Shown one piece after another: positions 36,563 to 50,654 of a stretch of 64,000 nt of DNA. The first letter of the stretch is position 1. The number at the start of each line of letters is the position of its first letter. Made by a program: the position numbers and the translations under genes. This DNA comes from Papio anubis (lineage: Eukaryota > Chordata > Mammalia > Primates > Cercopithecidae), in NCBI RefSeq assembly GCF_008728515.1, contig NC_044990.1:63716879-63780878 (forward strand), in the 5' to 3' direction. The notes below the pieces were generated by a model. That model had not been told where the DNA came from, made no database searches, and saw nothing but the letters and a program-made list of their open reading frames with translations.

Positions 36563-37266
36563 ATGTTTTAAAAATCTCAATACTTTTTAAAAAATAAAAT
36601 AAAGCAGGCAGCATATATATTTAGTTTTCTCCATAAGATACATATTTTATTTTTAAAAAGTCTTCTTTAAAGTAGCATACTTTCACATAGAAAACAAGAA
36701 AATCATTATTCTAGGTAAGACAAGTGAAATGCATCTTTTTATTACTGTAATTTTCAATTAAATGTGTTCATATATTTCCTTTTTATTACAGAAGTTAGCA
36801 CTAAAAATCCACATGGTAATTACTAGGTAATGAACAATTAAAATAATTCTATTTAGTGTGGTAAGAGTTAATGGAGAAAACAAAACATTTACGCTAATAA
36901 CTGTTTTAAGTCTTTGATTCACAGTGATATCCTACTCGAAGAAATAATAGTGCTTTCAACGAAAAGATGAATTTCAATAAAAAACAGTAACTAAATTTTA
37001 GAACTATAATTGTAGCTGTAGCAAAATACCTATTGGAATATTGAAATTATTTTTCTTTTCTCATCTCTCTCTTACATATTCTTTCTCAAGACTAAAAATC
37101 AAACCACTGAACCAACCAACCACTAAAGACTGTTGTTTCTTATATTATTTATAGGAAAATAATTCAAAAGTCCCTGACTATAGCTGACTTCTCTGAGACA
37201 CTGGAAAATGACAATAAGGGATCACCATGGGCATATTTCCTCAAGCCGATATTTAATAGAATTGCT
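36563..37266. other. Unassigned AT-rich sequence
   Basis: No recognisable feature. Confidence 0.5.
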
Positions 37267-37593
37267 AAAATTACCTCCTGACTGGGCGCAATGGCTCATG
37301 CCTGTAATCTCAGAATTTTGGGAGGCCGAGGCGGGCAGATCACCTGAAGTTGAGAGTTCTATATCAGCCTAGCCAACATGGCGAAACCCCGTCTCTACTA
37401 AAAATACAAAAATTACCCCGGTATGGTGGTGCATGCCTGTAATCCCAGCTACTCGGGAGGCTGAGGCAGGAGAATCACTTGAACCCAGGAGGAGGAGGTT
37501 GCAGTGAGCCAAGATCATGCCATTGCACTCCAGCCTGGGTGACAGAGGGAGACTCTGTCTCTAAATAAATAAATAAATAAATAAAATAACCTC
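37267..37593 (+). mobile_element. Alu (plus strand), AluS-like, with (AAAT)n tail
   Basis: Body from about 37280 (gactgggcgcaatggctcat), tail (AAAT)n to 37588. A likely duplication with one mismatch: aaaattacctc (37267-37277) and aaaataacctc (37583-37593). Confidence 0.95.
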
Positions 37594-38129
37594 ATACATA
37601 ATATGAAGACGTAATACTGAAAGGGACTTTATTGACTCCATAGCATGGCTCAATACATGCTTAGCACGTATTTAATACTTTTTGAATTAAAGAGTAGATA
37701 ATAAAGTCAGATGAGTAGTTGACTACCAGGTTATTCAAATGCTATTATTCTGTAAACTAAAATACTATCTTCAAAATATGTCAGGAACAAGTATTGAAGA
37801 ATATTTAGGACAGAGACCATTGGGGAAGGGGGTAGATGAAAATAATGACAGTAGTTTTTTAGTTTCTCTAGTTAATTTTTTTTTTCTTTTTTGCTGAAGC
37901 AATTGATGAGTAGATTACTACCCAGTAATTTTTATATTACAGAAGGAACAGAACCCATATTTCCCATAATGGTATATTTGATTGATTATGTTGCAAGCAT
38001 GATGCTGAATTCTGGAGATATATAGACCAATAAATACCAATAAAAAAGCTATCTGCAGAGAACTAAAGCCCAAGGTAGACACATAGAGGGAGATGTGAGC
38101 CAGTGGAAGCAATATGGCATGTTGTTTAC
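37594..38129. other. Unassigned sequence
   Basis: No recognisable feature. Confidence 0.5.
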
Positions 38130-38345
38130 AAGGATTGGATATCACACCAAACTGCCTGAATTGGAATGCTAGCTCTGCCACTCACTAGTAGGTGTACTTG
38201 GGTATGTTTTTAACTTTTCTAGGCCCCAGTTTCTTGATTCCAATAATGGGGGTAATTATTACCAACTTCATAAATTGTGAGTTAATAGATTAAGATTGTT
38301 CATATAAGTTCTAAGAATAGCTTTTGGAACCTTGTGTTTACATTT
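38130..38345 (+). mobile_element. MIR element
   Basis: aaactgcctgaattggaatg, ctagctctgccactcactag, cagtttcttgattccaataa and a gggggtaattattaccaact stretch give a nearly complete MIR. Confidence 0.88.
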
Positions 38346-39064
38346 TATGACACTTTAGCCTGAGTATAAGCACAAATCCATTAAAACTAAGACAAATACA
38401 GAAATATTAATAAGATGAGCTTTAGGATTGATTGAAGCAATGATTCGAAGATGAATAATATTTTTCCTCTTTTCTCTGCCAAAGTGATATTGTCCTACAC
38501 AGCCCCAAACTGGCAAACAGAAGAAGAATGATGAGCCATAATCACCTGAAACTCAGAATTGCATCACTGATACACAGTGACACAGAATATAAATGATAAA
38601 GTAATAATAATTATAGCCACAATGTACATTCTAGGAGATAAGTAAAGAATGCTAAAAGTGTATCAAGATGGATAGATTATCACACTGGTAATTTGGGGAG
38701 TGAATTAGAAAATATTTCTCAGAATATGAACTGAGATTGGAAATAAGGTTTGGGGAATTCAAAAGGGTCAGATAAGGACAAGATATTTTAGACAGAAGTC
38801 TTAGAACTTTTTGTCTCTAGTCATATGGGACATAATCACATTTCCAAACTAATTTCGGGAAAGTCTAAGGGAAGTCTTTAACTGTCTTAGGGACAAGGTA
38901 CAAATAAGTCGTGATTATTTCTTCTCTTCTAGCTTTCTTGCTGCTCTAATTTTTCTTCTACTTTTTATTATATAAAGTTTAAAAAGAAAAGAAAATCCAC
39001 AAATCATCAAGGTGATGGTGAGGCAAAAATATTGTACTGGAGCTGTAAAATTGAATGAAAGTGT
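38346..39064. other. Unassigned sequence
   Basis: No recognisable feature. Confidence 0.5.
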
Positions 39065-39388
39065 TTTTTAATTAATTAATTTTTTATTTTTTTATTTTTT
39101 ATTTTTTATTTTTTTGAGACAAGGTCTCACTCTGTCACTCAGGCTGGAGTATGGTGGCAGGATAAAGAGCTTACTGCATCCTCAACTTCCCCAGCTCAAG
39201 TGACCCTCTCACCTCAGCCCCCCAAGTAGCTGCGACCACAGGCATGCGCTACCATACCCAGCTAACTTTAAAATTTTTGTAGAGGTGAGGTCTCACTATG
39301 TTGCCCACTCTGGTCTCAAATTCCTGGGCTCAAGGGATCCTTCCACCTTGGTGTGCTGAGATTACAGGTGTGAGCCATCGTACCTGGC
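39065..39388 (-). mobile_element. Old Alu (minus strand), AluJ-like
   Basis: A T-rich tail (ttttttattt units, 39065-39114) leads into gagacaaggtctcactctgt. The block tgggctcaagggatccttcc is characteristic of AluJ. It is more diverged than the other Alus in this window. Confidence 0.92.
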
Positions 39389-41564
39389 AAACAAAAGTAC
39401 TAAGTTGATTTATTTTAACTAATAGTAAGGTAATTTTAGTCATCTTTAAGCACAAATTCATGTCTCTACAAGTAATAACACCTGTAGCAAAATACTGCAG
39501 CATCATTTTGTAACCAAATGATTTATTTTGTTGATTCTTGGTTTGAATTTAGAAGTTGAATAATGTTGATTTTTCTGGGTCAGTTTCCTAATGCATATAT
39601 ACAACTCTAATAAAACTTTTTCTAACCATCTTATAGGTTAAAATATGAATCAAATCAATTAAATACTATGAAAATGATTTCATGTTGTCAATAGAATAAT
39701 AATTATTATTCAAACTAATTCAATTAATATAATTCCAAAAGTTAAAGACAATTATAAGTGCATATTTTGTTTCTACATGGAAAATTAGTAACTCAGATAT
39801 TCTAGAGAAAATAAGAAGAATAAAGTGTTGATCTGCTGTCACAGATGGGTACAGGTATCTGTTCCTACTAGTAGGGCCATCTGTGTGTACTGCAGGTTCA
39901 TTGTTCTGTGACAACTTCCTGCTGAATATAACACAGCTAAATCTAGAACAAATTGTATGAGCATGGCTTCATTTTCAAGTATGTTAGTCATTTATTTTGT
40001 TGTCAAGAAATGTCTTTATCTGTTATTGTTAAGTTTCATGGCCCTAGTAATTTTATTACACATTTAAGAAATAAATCATTAACCACTATTCTATATATTT
40101 GATTGCTTTGATAATTTACTCAAACTTAGAAATCATGTTATATTTTCTGAGTTATATATTCTAACTTATCCCTAACCAAAAGTTTTCAAATATGAATCTA
40201 TTCATGAACAAAATTTGTCGAGTATAGTAGTGTATATTTTAATCTATATAATGCAAAAGTTCTAGTTCTTTATTATTCTTTTTATCTAACAAATAAGTAA
40301 TTGTAACAGTAATCTCAAAGTATATGAACATATGTGTGTGCTTTATATCATATTGTTTAATGAAAATGGTTAAATATTGTAAAATGTTAAATGTTATAAA
40401 ATGGTAAATGTGAATTAACAGAGTTGTGAATCCACCTCTTCTCCCTTTCTCTCCGTGGTTCCCCAAAATGCACCACTTTTTGTCCTAGCTGTTCCTAGCT
40501 TCCACCTCAAGGACCTTTACAACTACATACTGGCACAAAGTCAAAAGTTTTAAGGTTGGGAGGCATAGCAGGGTGCTTACTCATTTTCACTAAAAACAGA
40601 CCTCCCTTTGCTTAAAATTGCACTGCTACCCACTGTCCTTCTGCACAAAAACAGAGCCTCATTCAAATAGTAAAATCATGGTTGATATCCCCGGAACTCA
40701 TGCCATTTGGCATTTTTTTCTAATCTAAGACGATGTTGCTGACATGATCTCTCACAACACTCTACCATTCTTCCTTGGCATATAAAACTGTACTTTTAAA
40801 TATTTCTTACACTTACTCATAAGTAATTTATATATTCAGATGGGATTTTTCTCCGGCACTATGTACCTTTGCAAACTCCCTCTGGCTTCAAATACTTCGT
40901 ATAGGTCTTATATAAATATGACAGAATAGACCTCCATCACAACCAATTTCTTGAAGTTCAGCATTTTATTTCACATTAATTTCCTCTTTGAGTGTTGTCT
41001 TTTAGGATTCAGTTGCAGAGAACATAACCCGTTCTGTCTAGGTTAGGTAGAGTGAGGTTTCTTCATAATTGGGAAGACAGATTTCTTCATTCCTGGATAT
41101 CTATCGACTGATTAATCTTTATAATTCTATTTTAAATGTTTTTCATAGACTTTTACTTACATCACTTATCCTAATTCTGATCCTTAAAATTTACTCTCAG
41201 CCTGTTAAAATGTGTCAAATTAAACACAAATTTAACTTAACTCTTAAGAATTCTACACATTTTAAAAGTTATGTTTGACTGTTTTTTTTTCTGCTGACAT
41301 GTGCACCAAAAAAGAAGAAAAAAAATGAAAATACTGTCTCTTTTATACCCATGGCCAAATAGAGTCATTTCCTAAATTTGATAAGTTTATTAGTTAGCTT
41401 CTTCTAGTGGCAAAGAATGCAAACATAATTACTTCAATTAGTGGAGGTTCATTTGTAGGATTACAAGTAAATAACCCATTAAATAGTCCGACAGCTAGCT
41501 TCAAGGTAAACATTCTTATGAACTCCGAACTGCACACAAAATAGCTTAGATTTCTATCACAATG
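39389..41564. other. Unassigned AT-rich sequence
   Basis: 2.2 kb with no supported gene. Short imperfect repeats of gttaaatgt/taaaatg lie at 40370-40410. Confidence 0.5.
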
Positions 41565-41768
41565 TATTTAAAAATTGAAATGTCTGTTTCCTTTCTTTAC
41601 ATCTGCCCTAAATCCCACTTCTTCCCTGTTTCAGTAAATGGCATTGTTTCCTATAAACTTAGTCAGGCTAGGATCAAGGAAGCTGTTTCTGAAATCTTTC
41701 TCTCCCCAGCCCCTCATACCTCATAACACTCCTGGCTTGCTCCTGCCAATTCTCTCTTTAAACTTAAT
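41565..41768 (+). mobile_element. L2 LINE fragment (ORF2 region)
   Basis: Colinear L2 blocks: aaattgaaatgtctgttt, catctgccctaaatcccact, cctgtttcagtaaatggcat, ttagtcaggctaggatcaag, aatctttctctccccagccc and ctcctggcttgctcctgcca. Non-coding. Confidence 0.65.
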
Positions 41769-44285
41769 CACAAGTCCATCAGCAGGTACTGCCCAATCTT
41801 TGTTTTATTGAACAATCTGTTGTTCAATGAATAAAAGACAGAAGATCCAACTGAAAGGAGAAATAACATTTCAAGCGTTTTACAAAATAGAACTCTTCTT
41901 GGATAAGACCTTTAAATAATGATTATAAAATGATAAAATATATTAACAAAGCATTCAATAACAACCAAAGTATCAGAGACTATTTAAAACTCATACTTGA
42001 AGAAGAGCCCAAGAGAACTAATAGAAAGGAAAACATTGTTTTGGAATTTAAAAATTCTATGAATTGTTTCAACATGAAATTAGGCAGAGGTGAATAATTA
42101 TTAAAAAGAGCAGTCATAGGAAATAAGCTAGAGTGCATGCAACCCAGGAAAGTGAAGAGGTGGAATGATATGTTTTCCTCAAAGTGTCCATCTCTGTCTC
42201 AGCTCGTTTGTTAAATCTGTCAATCCCTTAGTTATGTATGTGATACTGGCTGACCTGAGACACCCTGGTTTTCAATTTTGCTGGGGATGACACACTTGGC
42301 CTGGCATTCTCTAATGCTATAATGTAAGCAACAGAAGAGAAAACATTCAGAAGCATATGCGCCTTCATAACGTCTTTACTAACACCGAATAAGAATTAAC
42401 ATATTCTGCCTACATGAAGACGAAACCAAATTGATCATATTGATCCATATTTTTCTGAAACACTAATAGTTTCTAATTATAAAATTCTCGGCTTCTTTAA
42501 GTTTTTCTGTGGATTTAAGATAGAAATCATTATTTTAAGTATTTATTGAAAGATTCAAAATATCTGAATATAAAACTTAAGATATTTCAAGCCAAAATTC
42601 TGGAAATCATTTATTAGCATTTTGTTTAATTTTATAATAATTATATAAATATTGTCATATTAGTTTGGTATCTTATGTCTTTAAAACCTCCAGAAACCTT
42701 TAAATCATATAAAAAACATTTTTTTCCAGATTGGTATATGTTTAGCTAACCATTTATTAAAAACAGAAAATTATTGTTAATATTACATTTTTTTCTTCAT
42801 AGGCCCTGGAAAATGGTAGAGGTGATATTTATTTAGAAGTTATTTTACATATTAGCATAACATGTCAATCTAAACATCAAAGAAATTACTAGAAAAATAC
42901 AAATAATTTTTGCAAGATGTTCTAATTTTATAATAATTTCACTTAATTTTGTTTCAAAAAAAAAAATGCACAAACAGAACTAAGGAGCAGGAATTATTTT
43001 CTTAGTTTCTTACTTCTTAGACCTGCCAAAATATGTTAGTCTTGCCTTAGAATTGCAAATTCTGTGTATGACATAAAAAAGGTTTACAATTTTCATTATC
43101 AAGAATATGCAGAATCTAAAAACACTATTCTTATTTTTGTTCTAGATTAGATTTACAAGCCATTGCCAACTGGAGATACTCCTAATAAAAATCCAAGTTT
43201 CTCTGCTCGTTTGCCTCATTTTTTACGATGAACTTTGGCTTTGCTTTTCTGATTGTCTCTCTGTCTTTGTATAGCTTGGAAAATTGCCTTAAACCCCTTT
43301 TCACTTGGTTAGGGCCTCGACATCAGAATTTATTTAGTCAGTTTTTTCTCTGATAACTTATTTGCCAATGTTTTCCTTCCTCCTTTTCATACAGACAGCT
43401 TACTGGGTCTCAAATGGAGTTGTTTCCTGGAACCAAATCAATACCACCCAACTTGGTGTACACTCCCAAAACTTCAACACATTTCCAAGTCTGACTCCTT
43501 CAACTAGATCTCTTAAAATAGTTTTTCACTTTGATATTAAAAGCTGAATTTGCCACAAAAAAATGTTGGACACAATATACTAGACTACTGATACTTTCGT
43601 GGAACCAACTGTATTACAAAATTCATGTCTTCTTTTAGTCTTGGAAATTCTTATGTGGTATCTATACTAGTTTTCAATGAACTTCCTCATTGAAAAACCT
43701 CAGTAAAGGTTTTTGAGAACTGTGAAAAAGAACCAGAGTGTTGAAAAAGGAACAAAAATAGAAAGAAGCGGAAATGCTAGAATGGATTTATACAAGACCA
43801 GGCAAATTACTACCTGATTATGTTCTTAGAGTTTCCTAAGAACAGGACTAAGTTAGTAAGGAATTCACTCATACAGGGGACTCCAACATTTCTTAGAATT
43901 TCAATGGTAATCATTCTCTGCATGGTGGAGTTTTCAGTGGGAGGATAATGCCACGGACCTCCTAATAATCAATAGACATGGTGGGACTATGGCATGGCCA
44001 AAACCAGATGCCAAAACTTACCCTTCAGAATCAATGAGAAAAACATTACTATCAATGGGCAACAATACCTGAGAGGCCATCAAGATAACCTGATCCACAG
44101 GGCTTTGTAATAATGACTAATTAGATCATGGTTTTCCTAGAAAAGAGATGGATAGCCAACTATGGTATGACTTGATTTGTATCCATAAAAGCTCAAGAAC
44201 TGAGGAGTATGCATTTTTTAAGAGGATAGACTTCATGACAAATATATTTACCATACACACCCCAACCCCCCACACAAAAGACACA
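41769..44285. other. Unassigned sequence
   Basis: 2.5 kb with no supported gene. 43880-44100 looks like mid-complexity repeat sequence (catggtgggactatggcatg) but I cannot name it. Confidence 0.45.
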
Positions 44286-44442
44286 TGAAAACTTTGGGAG
44301 AGAATGGACATGTTGATTATCTGGATTGTGGTAATGGTAACACAAGTGTATAGATATGTCCAAACCTACCAAATTGTATACATTAATTATATGCAGTTTT
44401 TTGCATACCAACTGTACCTTTCAATAAAGCTGGGAAACATGA
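44286..44442 (+). mobile_element. 3' end of an old L1 (L1M type)
   Basis: tttgggagagaatggacatg, tatctggattgtggtaatgg, aaacctaccaaattgtatac and caataaagctgggaaac match the 3' UTR end of L1M copies. Confidence 0.6.
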
Positions 44443-44579
44443 AAAAAGGGGAAAAGTATGGTTCTTCCCTCAATTTCTAGTTCGCAAATCCATAGGTCAT
44501 TTCCACAGGTAGAGATCAGGTGCCCCTGAGGAATAACCCTGTAATGCCAAAGGACATGCATGCATTTACCAGCATAATT

Positions 44580-44598
44580 AAAAAAAAAAAAAAAAAAA
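44580..44598. repeat. Poly(A) run
   Basis: About 19 consecutive A without a clear retroelement body beside it. Confidence 0.9.
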
Positions 44599-44659
44599 GT
44601 CAAGACATTGTAAGAAATGTTTGAGAAGTTGTCTTTTCTGACACTGACACCACACAACA

Positions 44660-46560
44660 AAAAATGCCATCATGGTTTTCCAGATAGAGTTGGAGTTACT
44701 AAGGCCACATGCTAAAAATTTTACTTTTTTTTTTTTTTTAGAGTTGAACAGAAGGGGGCCACCAACATAACCGTGGTTATTTCTTCTGGGTCAAAATTTA
44801 ATAACTTGGGATTGATATATTAATAAATTCTCAAACCTTTCATCACTAATTTATAGGTTACAGCATATTAGGGTCAGAAAGACCACATAAAAACATAGAC
44901 ACTTCTCCCTACTTTGCCAACATAGTAATTTAGAAACAATAACACATTGCATGATGATGTACACTGATTAGTGATGCTAATAAAGACTTGGAGGTTGCTG
45001 GTGTAGCTGTCCTCTCCATACCTTCTGTTCAATTATCTGTCTGCCCTCTGCGGATACCAGATGGATGATGGTAGACAACTTTGAACTTAACCAAAGTCCA
45101 GCCCCAATTGCAACTGCTACTGCAAATACGGTATCTTTTACTGGGGACAGAACAACATGGTATTGAGTGCTGAATCATTACATCTTGATATTCCATCAGT
45201 AGAGAGAATCAAAAGCAATTAAATGTTACCTGACAAAGGCAGTAGTACACACTAATTGTCTTGCCTGAGAGCTATGTTAATTTTCTTATTCTCTTTACAA
45301 TTTATTCTGCAGGGACTTTAGTAATGTTGACATTTCATTAGACATTCCATGGGTGCGATGTACTGATTACATCATGATAATTGGATCCAGTGAGTATGGA
45401 GTATCAAATATCCTAAACGATATAGAAAGAAATGTGTGCCAGAGGTGGGCAGATACAATTAGCAGAGATTAAATGGTTATTCGAAATATTGATTTCTTTA
45501 AAATTCAAATAGTCTGTAATGTGCTGGGATATGCTTTCTATGATAAAGGATGAGTTTTTGCACCTTTCATAGCCTATATTAATGAAAGAGGAGCAGTGTT
45601 TGGTGAAGGTCTTTGGATTTTAGAGACATTGTATATCACATTTAGGAGTGTAACTGAGCCCTATTTACTGGGTACCTCTGCAGGTGTTTGCTTTGAGACA
45701 GACTCAGAAGCTCTGTGGTCAATCAAAGATGTGTGAGAAAGCACTTAGTCCACATTGCTTGGCATATCTGATGGTGCTTTAAGTATGTATAGTGGATAAA
45801 GATGTTACAAAGAGTCACTGGAAAGGCCTGATAGGACAGACGCAGCTTGGAATTCTATAATTCTAGAACATTTTAGAGCCAAGAATTTTTCTCTCTGAAA
45901 CACATCTTCTCATGTTTTCATTAATTTGCCCCAGTGAAGATAAGTGATTGAAAAGTGAACCACATAGCATATCTATAGCATATCTATCAGTTTGTAAAAT
46001 TGTGCATGGCCAGTTACAAATTGTGTGACAGAAAATGTACACTAGAGTCCAGCTTTAAACAGATTCGGAAGTTAGCAATTTATATACATAAGTGGGCCAG
46101 AAACTCATGTTACTTTCCTCTTTTCTTCTCTTTTAGTTCATGTCCTTGGCCTCTTAAAGTATTTCCTATGAAAAATTGAGAGAGGAGAAAATGTCTTCGC
46201 CTTGTTTAAGAGATTGGTTAGTGCACTAAGCTGGCATTTGCTAGGATACGCTTCTGCCATTTTATAGCCCCACCAATGGAGAGTCCTAAAAAACAGTGGT
46301 AAAGATAAATCTTTCCACTGGAAAGAGCTAGGAGTAGTACAATTTGTCATCAACTTAATATGAGGAGAGGAGTATCTGGAAGTAGAGAGATATACTATCT
46401 GTTGGGCACTGACAAATAGCTTGGCCTGTTTTATTAGAAGCCAGTAAAGAGAAATGCTGGAAGAGCTGATAAAATAAGCCTAAGGAAGAGTTATATGGAT
46501 GGACAAATTGGAATGGGCATGAAGTGCATTTATTCTGCTGGCTGAAATAATTCTGATTAT
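44660..46560 (+). pseudogene. Decayed ERVL-type pol region (endogenous retrovirus remnant)
   Basis: About 1.9 kb follows the nucleotide order of ERVL pol. Matches run from the segment before reverse transcriptase (44.7-45.1 kb), through the reverse-transcriptase part (near 45.15-45.5 kb, where the DNA just after gtactgattacatc corresponds to the catalytic YxDD region), to RNase H/integrase-side sequence near 46.25-46.55 kb. All frames are broken by stops and indels and no long open frame survives. LTRs were not found beside it. The left edge is near a T15 run (44724-44738) inside the homology. It is a molecular fossil with no coding potential. Confidence 0.72.
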
Positions 46561-47330
46561 GAAGAAGATAAAGTTTGCCTTTATATTTATGAGGAATGAG
46601 AAATTATATCTAAAACTAAGAGGATTCACTTGGGCGTTTCTTCCTGTTTCTGTTCTCAGGGGTTAAAAGAACGAAACAAAAAAAACATAATTTTAACAAC
46701 TAATTTCAGTGACTAAAGCCTCAGATTTTATAGAGACAGAGTCCTGGGAATATTTCATCCTCAGGCTGGAGAGTATTGGTGGGGGAGGGGGGTGGTTAGA
46801 TTTGACAAATGAGAGACCAAAAAATGTGAGGTGCAAGCAAATACATTGTTTACCCTTCCTTACCCATATGGACCATACCAAGATCCATTTGTTTTAAATG
46901 GTCTTTGAGATGTCCAGTATGGCCAAGCAGTCCTATATGTGTGTTGCAGAGCTATGACCAAGTTTACTGAAACACTTTTCATTTTGTCTTATTCTTGTCT
47001 TTCTGAGACTATCACATCTCAATAAAAATATTAGCACATAAGTTTTGACCTCAGCTCTGTTATTAAGAAAACTAGGTTAAGAGGGCTGCTTCTACTTTTT
47101 ACTGAATTATAACTTTTCCTGAATTATCACATCCTTGAGATTAAGTTTGTATCTTTATTATATTATAAATTGTTGCAATCAGATATATGTGCATATATAT
47201 GCATAACAGTTATATGCCAACGATAGAATTATAACATAATATTACTTCAGTGCCCAGTGCATTTTTTCTTCTCTTAAAACTCATTCAATCACCATTAGGC
47301 TTTATTACTAGCCCAACATAAACCTATCAG
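46561..47330. other. Unassigned sequence
   Basis: May include further ERVL-related sequence near 46740-46900 but I cannot support it. No gene recognised. Confidence 0.4.
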
Positions 47331-47486
47331 GATTAACAAACAGCACCATTAAAAAGTGGGCAAACGTTATGAACAGACACTTCTCAAAAGAAGAAATTTA
47401 TGCAGTCAACAAACATAAGAAAAAACACCCATCATCCCTGGTTATTAGAGAAATGCAAATCAAAACCACAATGAGAAAAAAAATGC
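47331..47486 (+). mobile_element. Orphan 150-bp L1 ORF2 fragment
   Basis: acagcaccattaaaaagtgg, agacacttctcaaaagaaga and gagaaatgcaaatcaaaacc belong to L1 ORF2 about 900 bp before the 3' end. It stops at aaccacaatgag followed by A8, and no 3' UTR follows. Confidence 0.9.
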
Positions 47487-50400
47487 ATCTTTTATTTTAC
47501 CTTATGATTTAGTTTAAGAATTGCATTGCTACTTTTTATGATATATGGCTTTTCTGATAAGTATTTCAAATCTAAAGCATTTTTTCGCTAATATATCATT
47601 AAAAAACAAAAATCTTATTATGCAGGCTGCCCAGCAGGTCAGCTAAATGCTAGGTCTCAAATAGTAGGTGGAAAACAAAAGGGCCTTGAAGTACAAGGAG
47701 TTGAGATTTGGCAGATGTTGATGAATCTGAACACCTGGATTCCAGGCCCATCATTCCTTGCATGAGGAACAAGTCTTTCCTTCAATAAAGGTCATGCCAT
47801 GATTTTATCACAGTCAGTTTATTTGCAAGGAGAACCCTGTGTTCTTTAAGAACAATCACTAGGTCCAGATAATTTAACAAAAGTTAAACTCCAACATAGT
47901 CCAGAGGGAAAAAAAATGAATTTGGCTCCCAAAGAACATACATATATACCAAAGGAACAGTGAAATCATTCTAAGTGTATCAGTTGAGTTGGGGGAGTAT
48001 TAGCGGAAAAGGATCCCAAAAGGGTTACAGGAATAAGGATAATACAGAGTTAACAGGGTGGAATCTATCAAATTGTGCATTGTAATTTCATGTTAACATG
48101 AATTCTTGAATCGAACAAATTGATTGATTAATTGATTGAAATCTGTGTTCAATACTAGCCTATGGTCATAAAGTTGAAGGGCTATACCATTCCTGTAATA
48201 CTGAAGAATAAGTCTGAAGGATTAGGTGAATGATGCGTTGAAATGTTTCTATTGTGTGCAGCATGATCAACCACTGTAACAATACTATTTTGGGTATGTG
48301 GGGATATATAATTTCAAAGAAATAAGTACCTAAATATAGAAAATTTTTATAAGAACCATGAACAAAATACAATTAAGCAAAATAAAAGGACTATTTCTAC
48401 CTATTTATACTTTTTCTACCCATGTTCTTATGTTCTGTGTGTTGTATATTTCCTCACATCTTCACAACTATGCACTTCCTTTACCTATTATTATTTGGCT
48501 ATTTCAAACTCTTTCTCCCCCCAGTTTTCGCTCCCTCATATGATGAGTTCTGGAGCTGGCTAATGCTACAATTTATGTTTTAGTGGCAGGATGACTTAAT
48601 TGATATCATCCCACAGTAATATTATAATTTATTAAAATCTTGTCTTCCCTCTACTGAATACAAATTACTCACTTTGAGCAAAGGAAAAAAAAAATGAAAT
48701 GGCAAAAGTCATGACTGTGCCTTTTTTTTTTTTTTTTAACCTTGTTTCACATTCGTTCTCTATTCTTTGTGTCCTAATAGAAGGACCTCTATAGACTGCA
48801 TCACTCAGGCTTCCATACAGATTTGCTTCCAGTTAGGTGAGCTAATCTGGAGCTACAGAGAGATCAGAGGATAGGAGGAGGAATCACTCTTACTCACCCT
48901 TCTTGCTGTGGGCAGCATTTTAAGATGGTGCCCATATCCACTGATCACTATGGCACCCCTTGGCCAGCCCTTCGCCCATGGCTCCAACTCTCACTGGGCT
49001 TCAGTAGCATGATTTCCTCCTGTTATCTTTTCCAGTGTAAGACCAGAAAAGACATGTTAGACTCTGAATGTCTCAACGCTCTTTGTTATTTCCCTTAACC
49101 TGGCCCTTACTTCTGTAAATATTTCATAAAGAATCTTGAAAAATACGAGTAGAACTGTGTTTCCTGATGGGACTCTAACTGACAATGTACCTACTATTTT
49201 CAATAAGGTGTTTTTGGAATCATATAGAAGGATGAGAGGCTGACAGGAATACAGCGATTGCATGGTCTACCCTTTGTAACCTTAACCCTGACCACGCAAG
49301 GTTTCTCATACTTTGAACTCTTCAAAAGAATCTATATAAATCCAAGGTTTCTCCTTATAATTCTTGTTTCTTTGAACCTGCTGCAGTTTAAATCCCTGCA
49401 GCAGTGCCAAGCAGGGGGGCTCCAAACAGACCTCTGCTGCTTTAATAAAAGGAAAAGAAAAAGGGGAGATAAAATAATGAAGTAAAGGGCCATGAGAAGT
49501 GACACAATTGTGAGATTCTAGTATGTTTGCGGTGTAAAAAATAGTAATATAGAAAAAAGGAGTCACTAAAAGCTTAGATTTTGTCATAAAAATGTGACCT
49601 TTTTAGCTGTTATTTTATTGAAGCTGTTATTTTCTTGCAGTATTAAAAGAAAAGTTAGATTTATAGGTATATTTTCATTTGTTTTTAAGAATTTGCATCT
49701 CAAATACAATAATGGGAACAACTCTGTGATTTAAATTTACACAATGCCAAATATAAAATAAAAATGTTCTAATCTCTGTAGGTACTAAAGTCACAAGAAC
49801 TGTAGGAGAATTGTATCATTATATAAAGTCATAGAAATCCTGGTCTTATTATTTTTAAAACTTTGATCTATCCAGCCAAATAGGTTAATAAAATAAGAGA
49901 CTCAGGGTGGATTTCTCTTCCAGTGAAAAGTCTAAAAACTGAATACAGTTGGACAATTCTGAACCATTATAAGATTAAAGAGCTGTCTGCAGCTTAAAGG
50001 CAAGTTTTATCCACATAAAGATCTACCAGGGTGGCAATGGATGCCTGGCTTGCCGTGTTAGTGACATTTCTTGAAATAAAGGATTATGATTAGAATGTCT
50101 TGGTTAAGTCCTGTTGGGAAAAGTGAATTTTCTGATAGTTTTGCTCACAAAAGCAAAACTAATGATCTCTCATTGAAATTGACCAATATAAAGAGTAAAA
50201 ACAGAGCCACCCACAGAGTCTGCCTGCAAATGGATACCAGCTTTATGTTTGTGATGGACCATGCATTTGATACTGTCAAGACACAATGCTAGAACAAGTC
50301 TGTCTAAACCTAGACTGAATAATTTAATTTTGTAATCTCATATCCTACCATAAAATTATAATTTCAATTTCTAGGGTTTTTTTGTATTTTTCTATATAAT

Positions 50401-50654
50401 CACAAACTCATGACTTTAATAAACACATTTACTATATTTCTATATTTTTCTTCAGAATCACCACAAAGAAGTCCTATATGATATTAGTTTACTGATAGAT
50501 GGCTGGTCAACCAATATTGTGATCTAAGGTTAAAAATATTTGCAATAAAGTATTTTGTTATACACCTGCTGAGTTTGAGTTTTATTTTTTATAAATCTAT
50601 GCCTGACTCTTGCTATGTTGTTAAATGTTATCGATCTATCTAACTATATCCTAC
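47487..50654. other. Unassigned sequence
   Basis: 3.2 kb with no supported gene. A T17 run is at 48722-48738. 49030-49200 has faint resemblance to a dispersed-repeat tail (cttctgtaaatatttcataa, gtgtttcctgatgggactct). Other segments are featureless. Confidence 0.45.
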
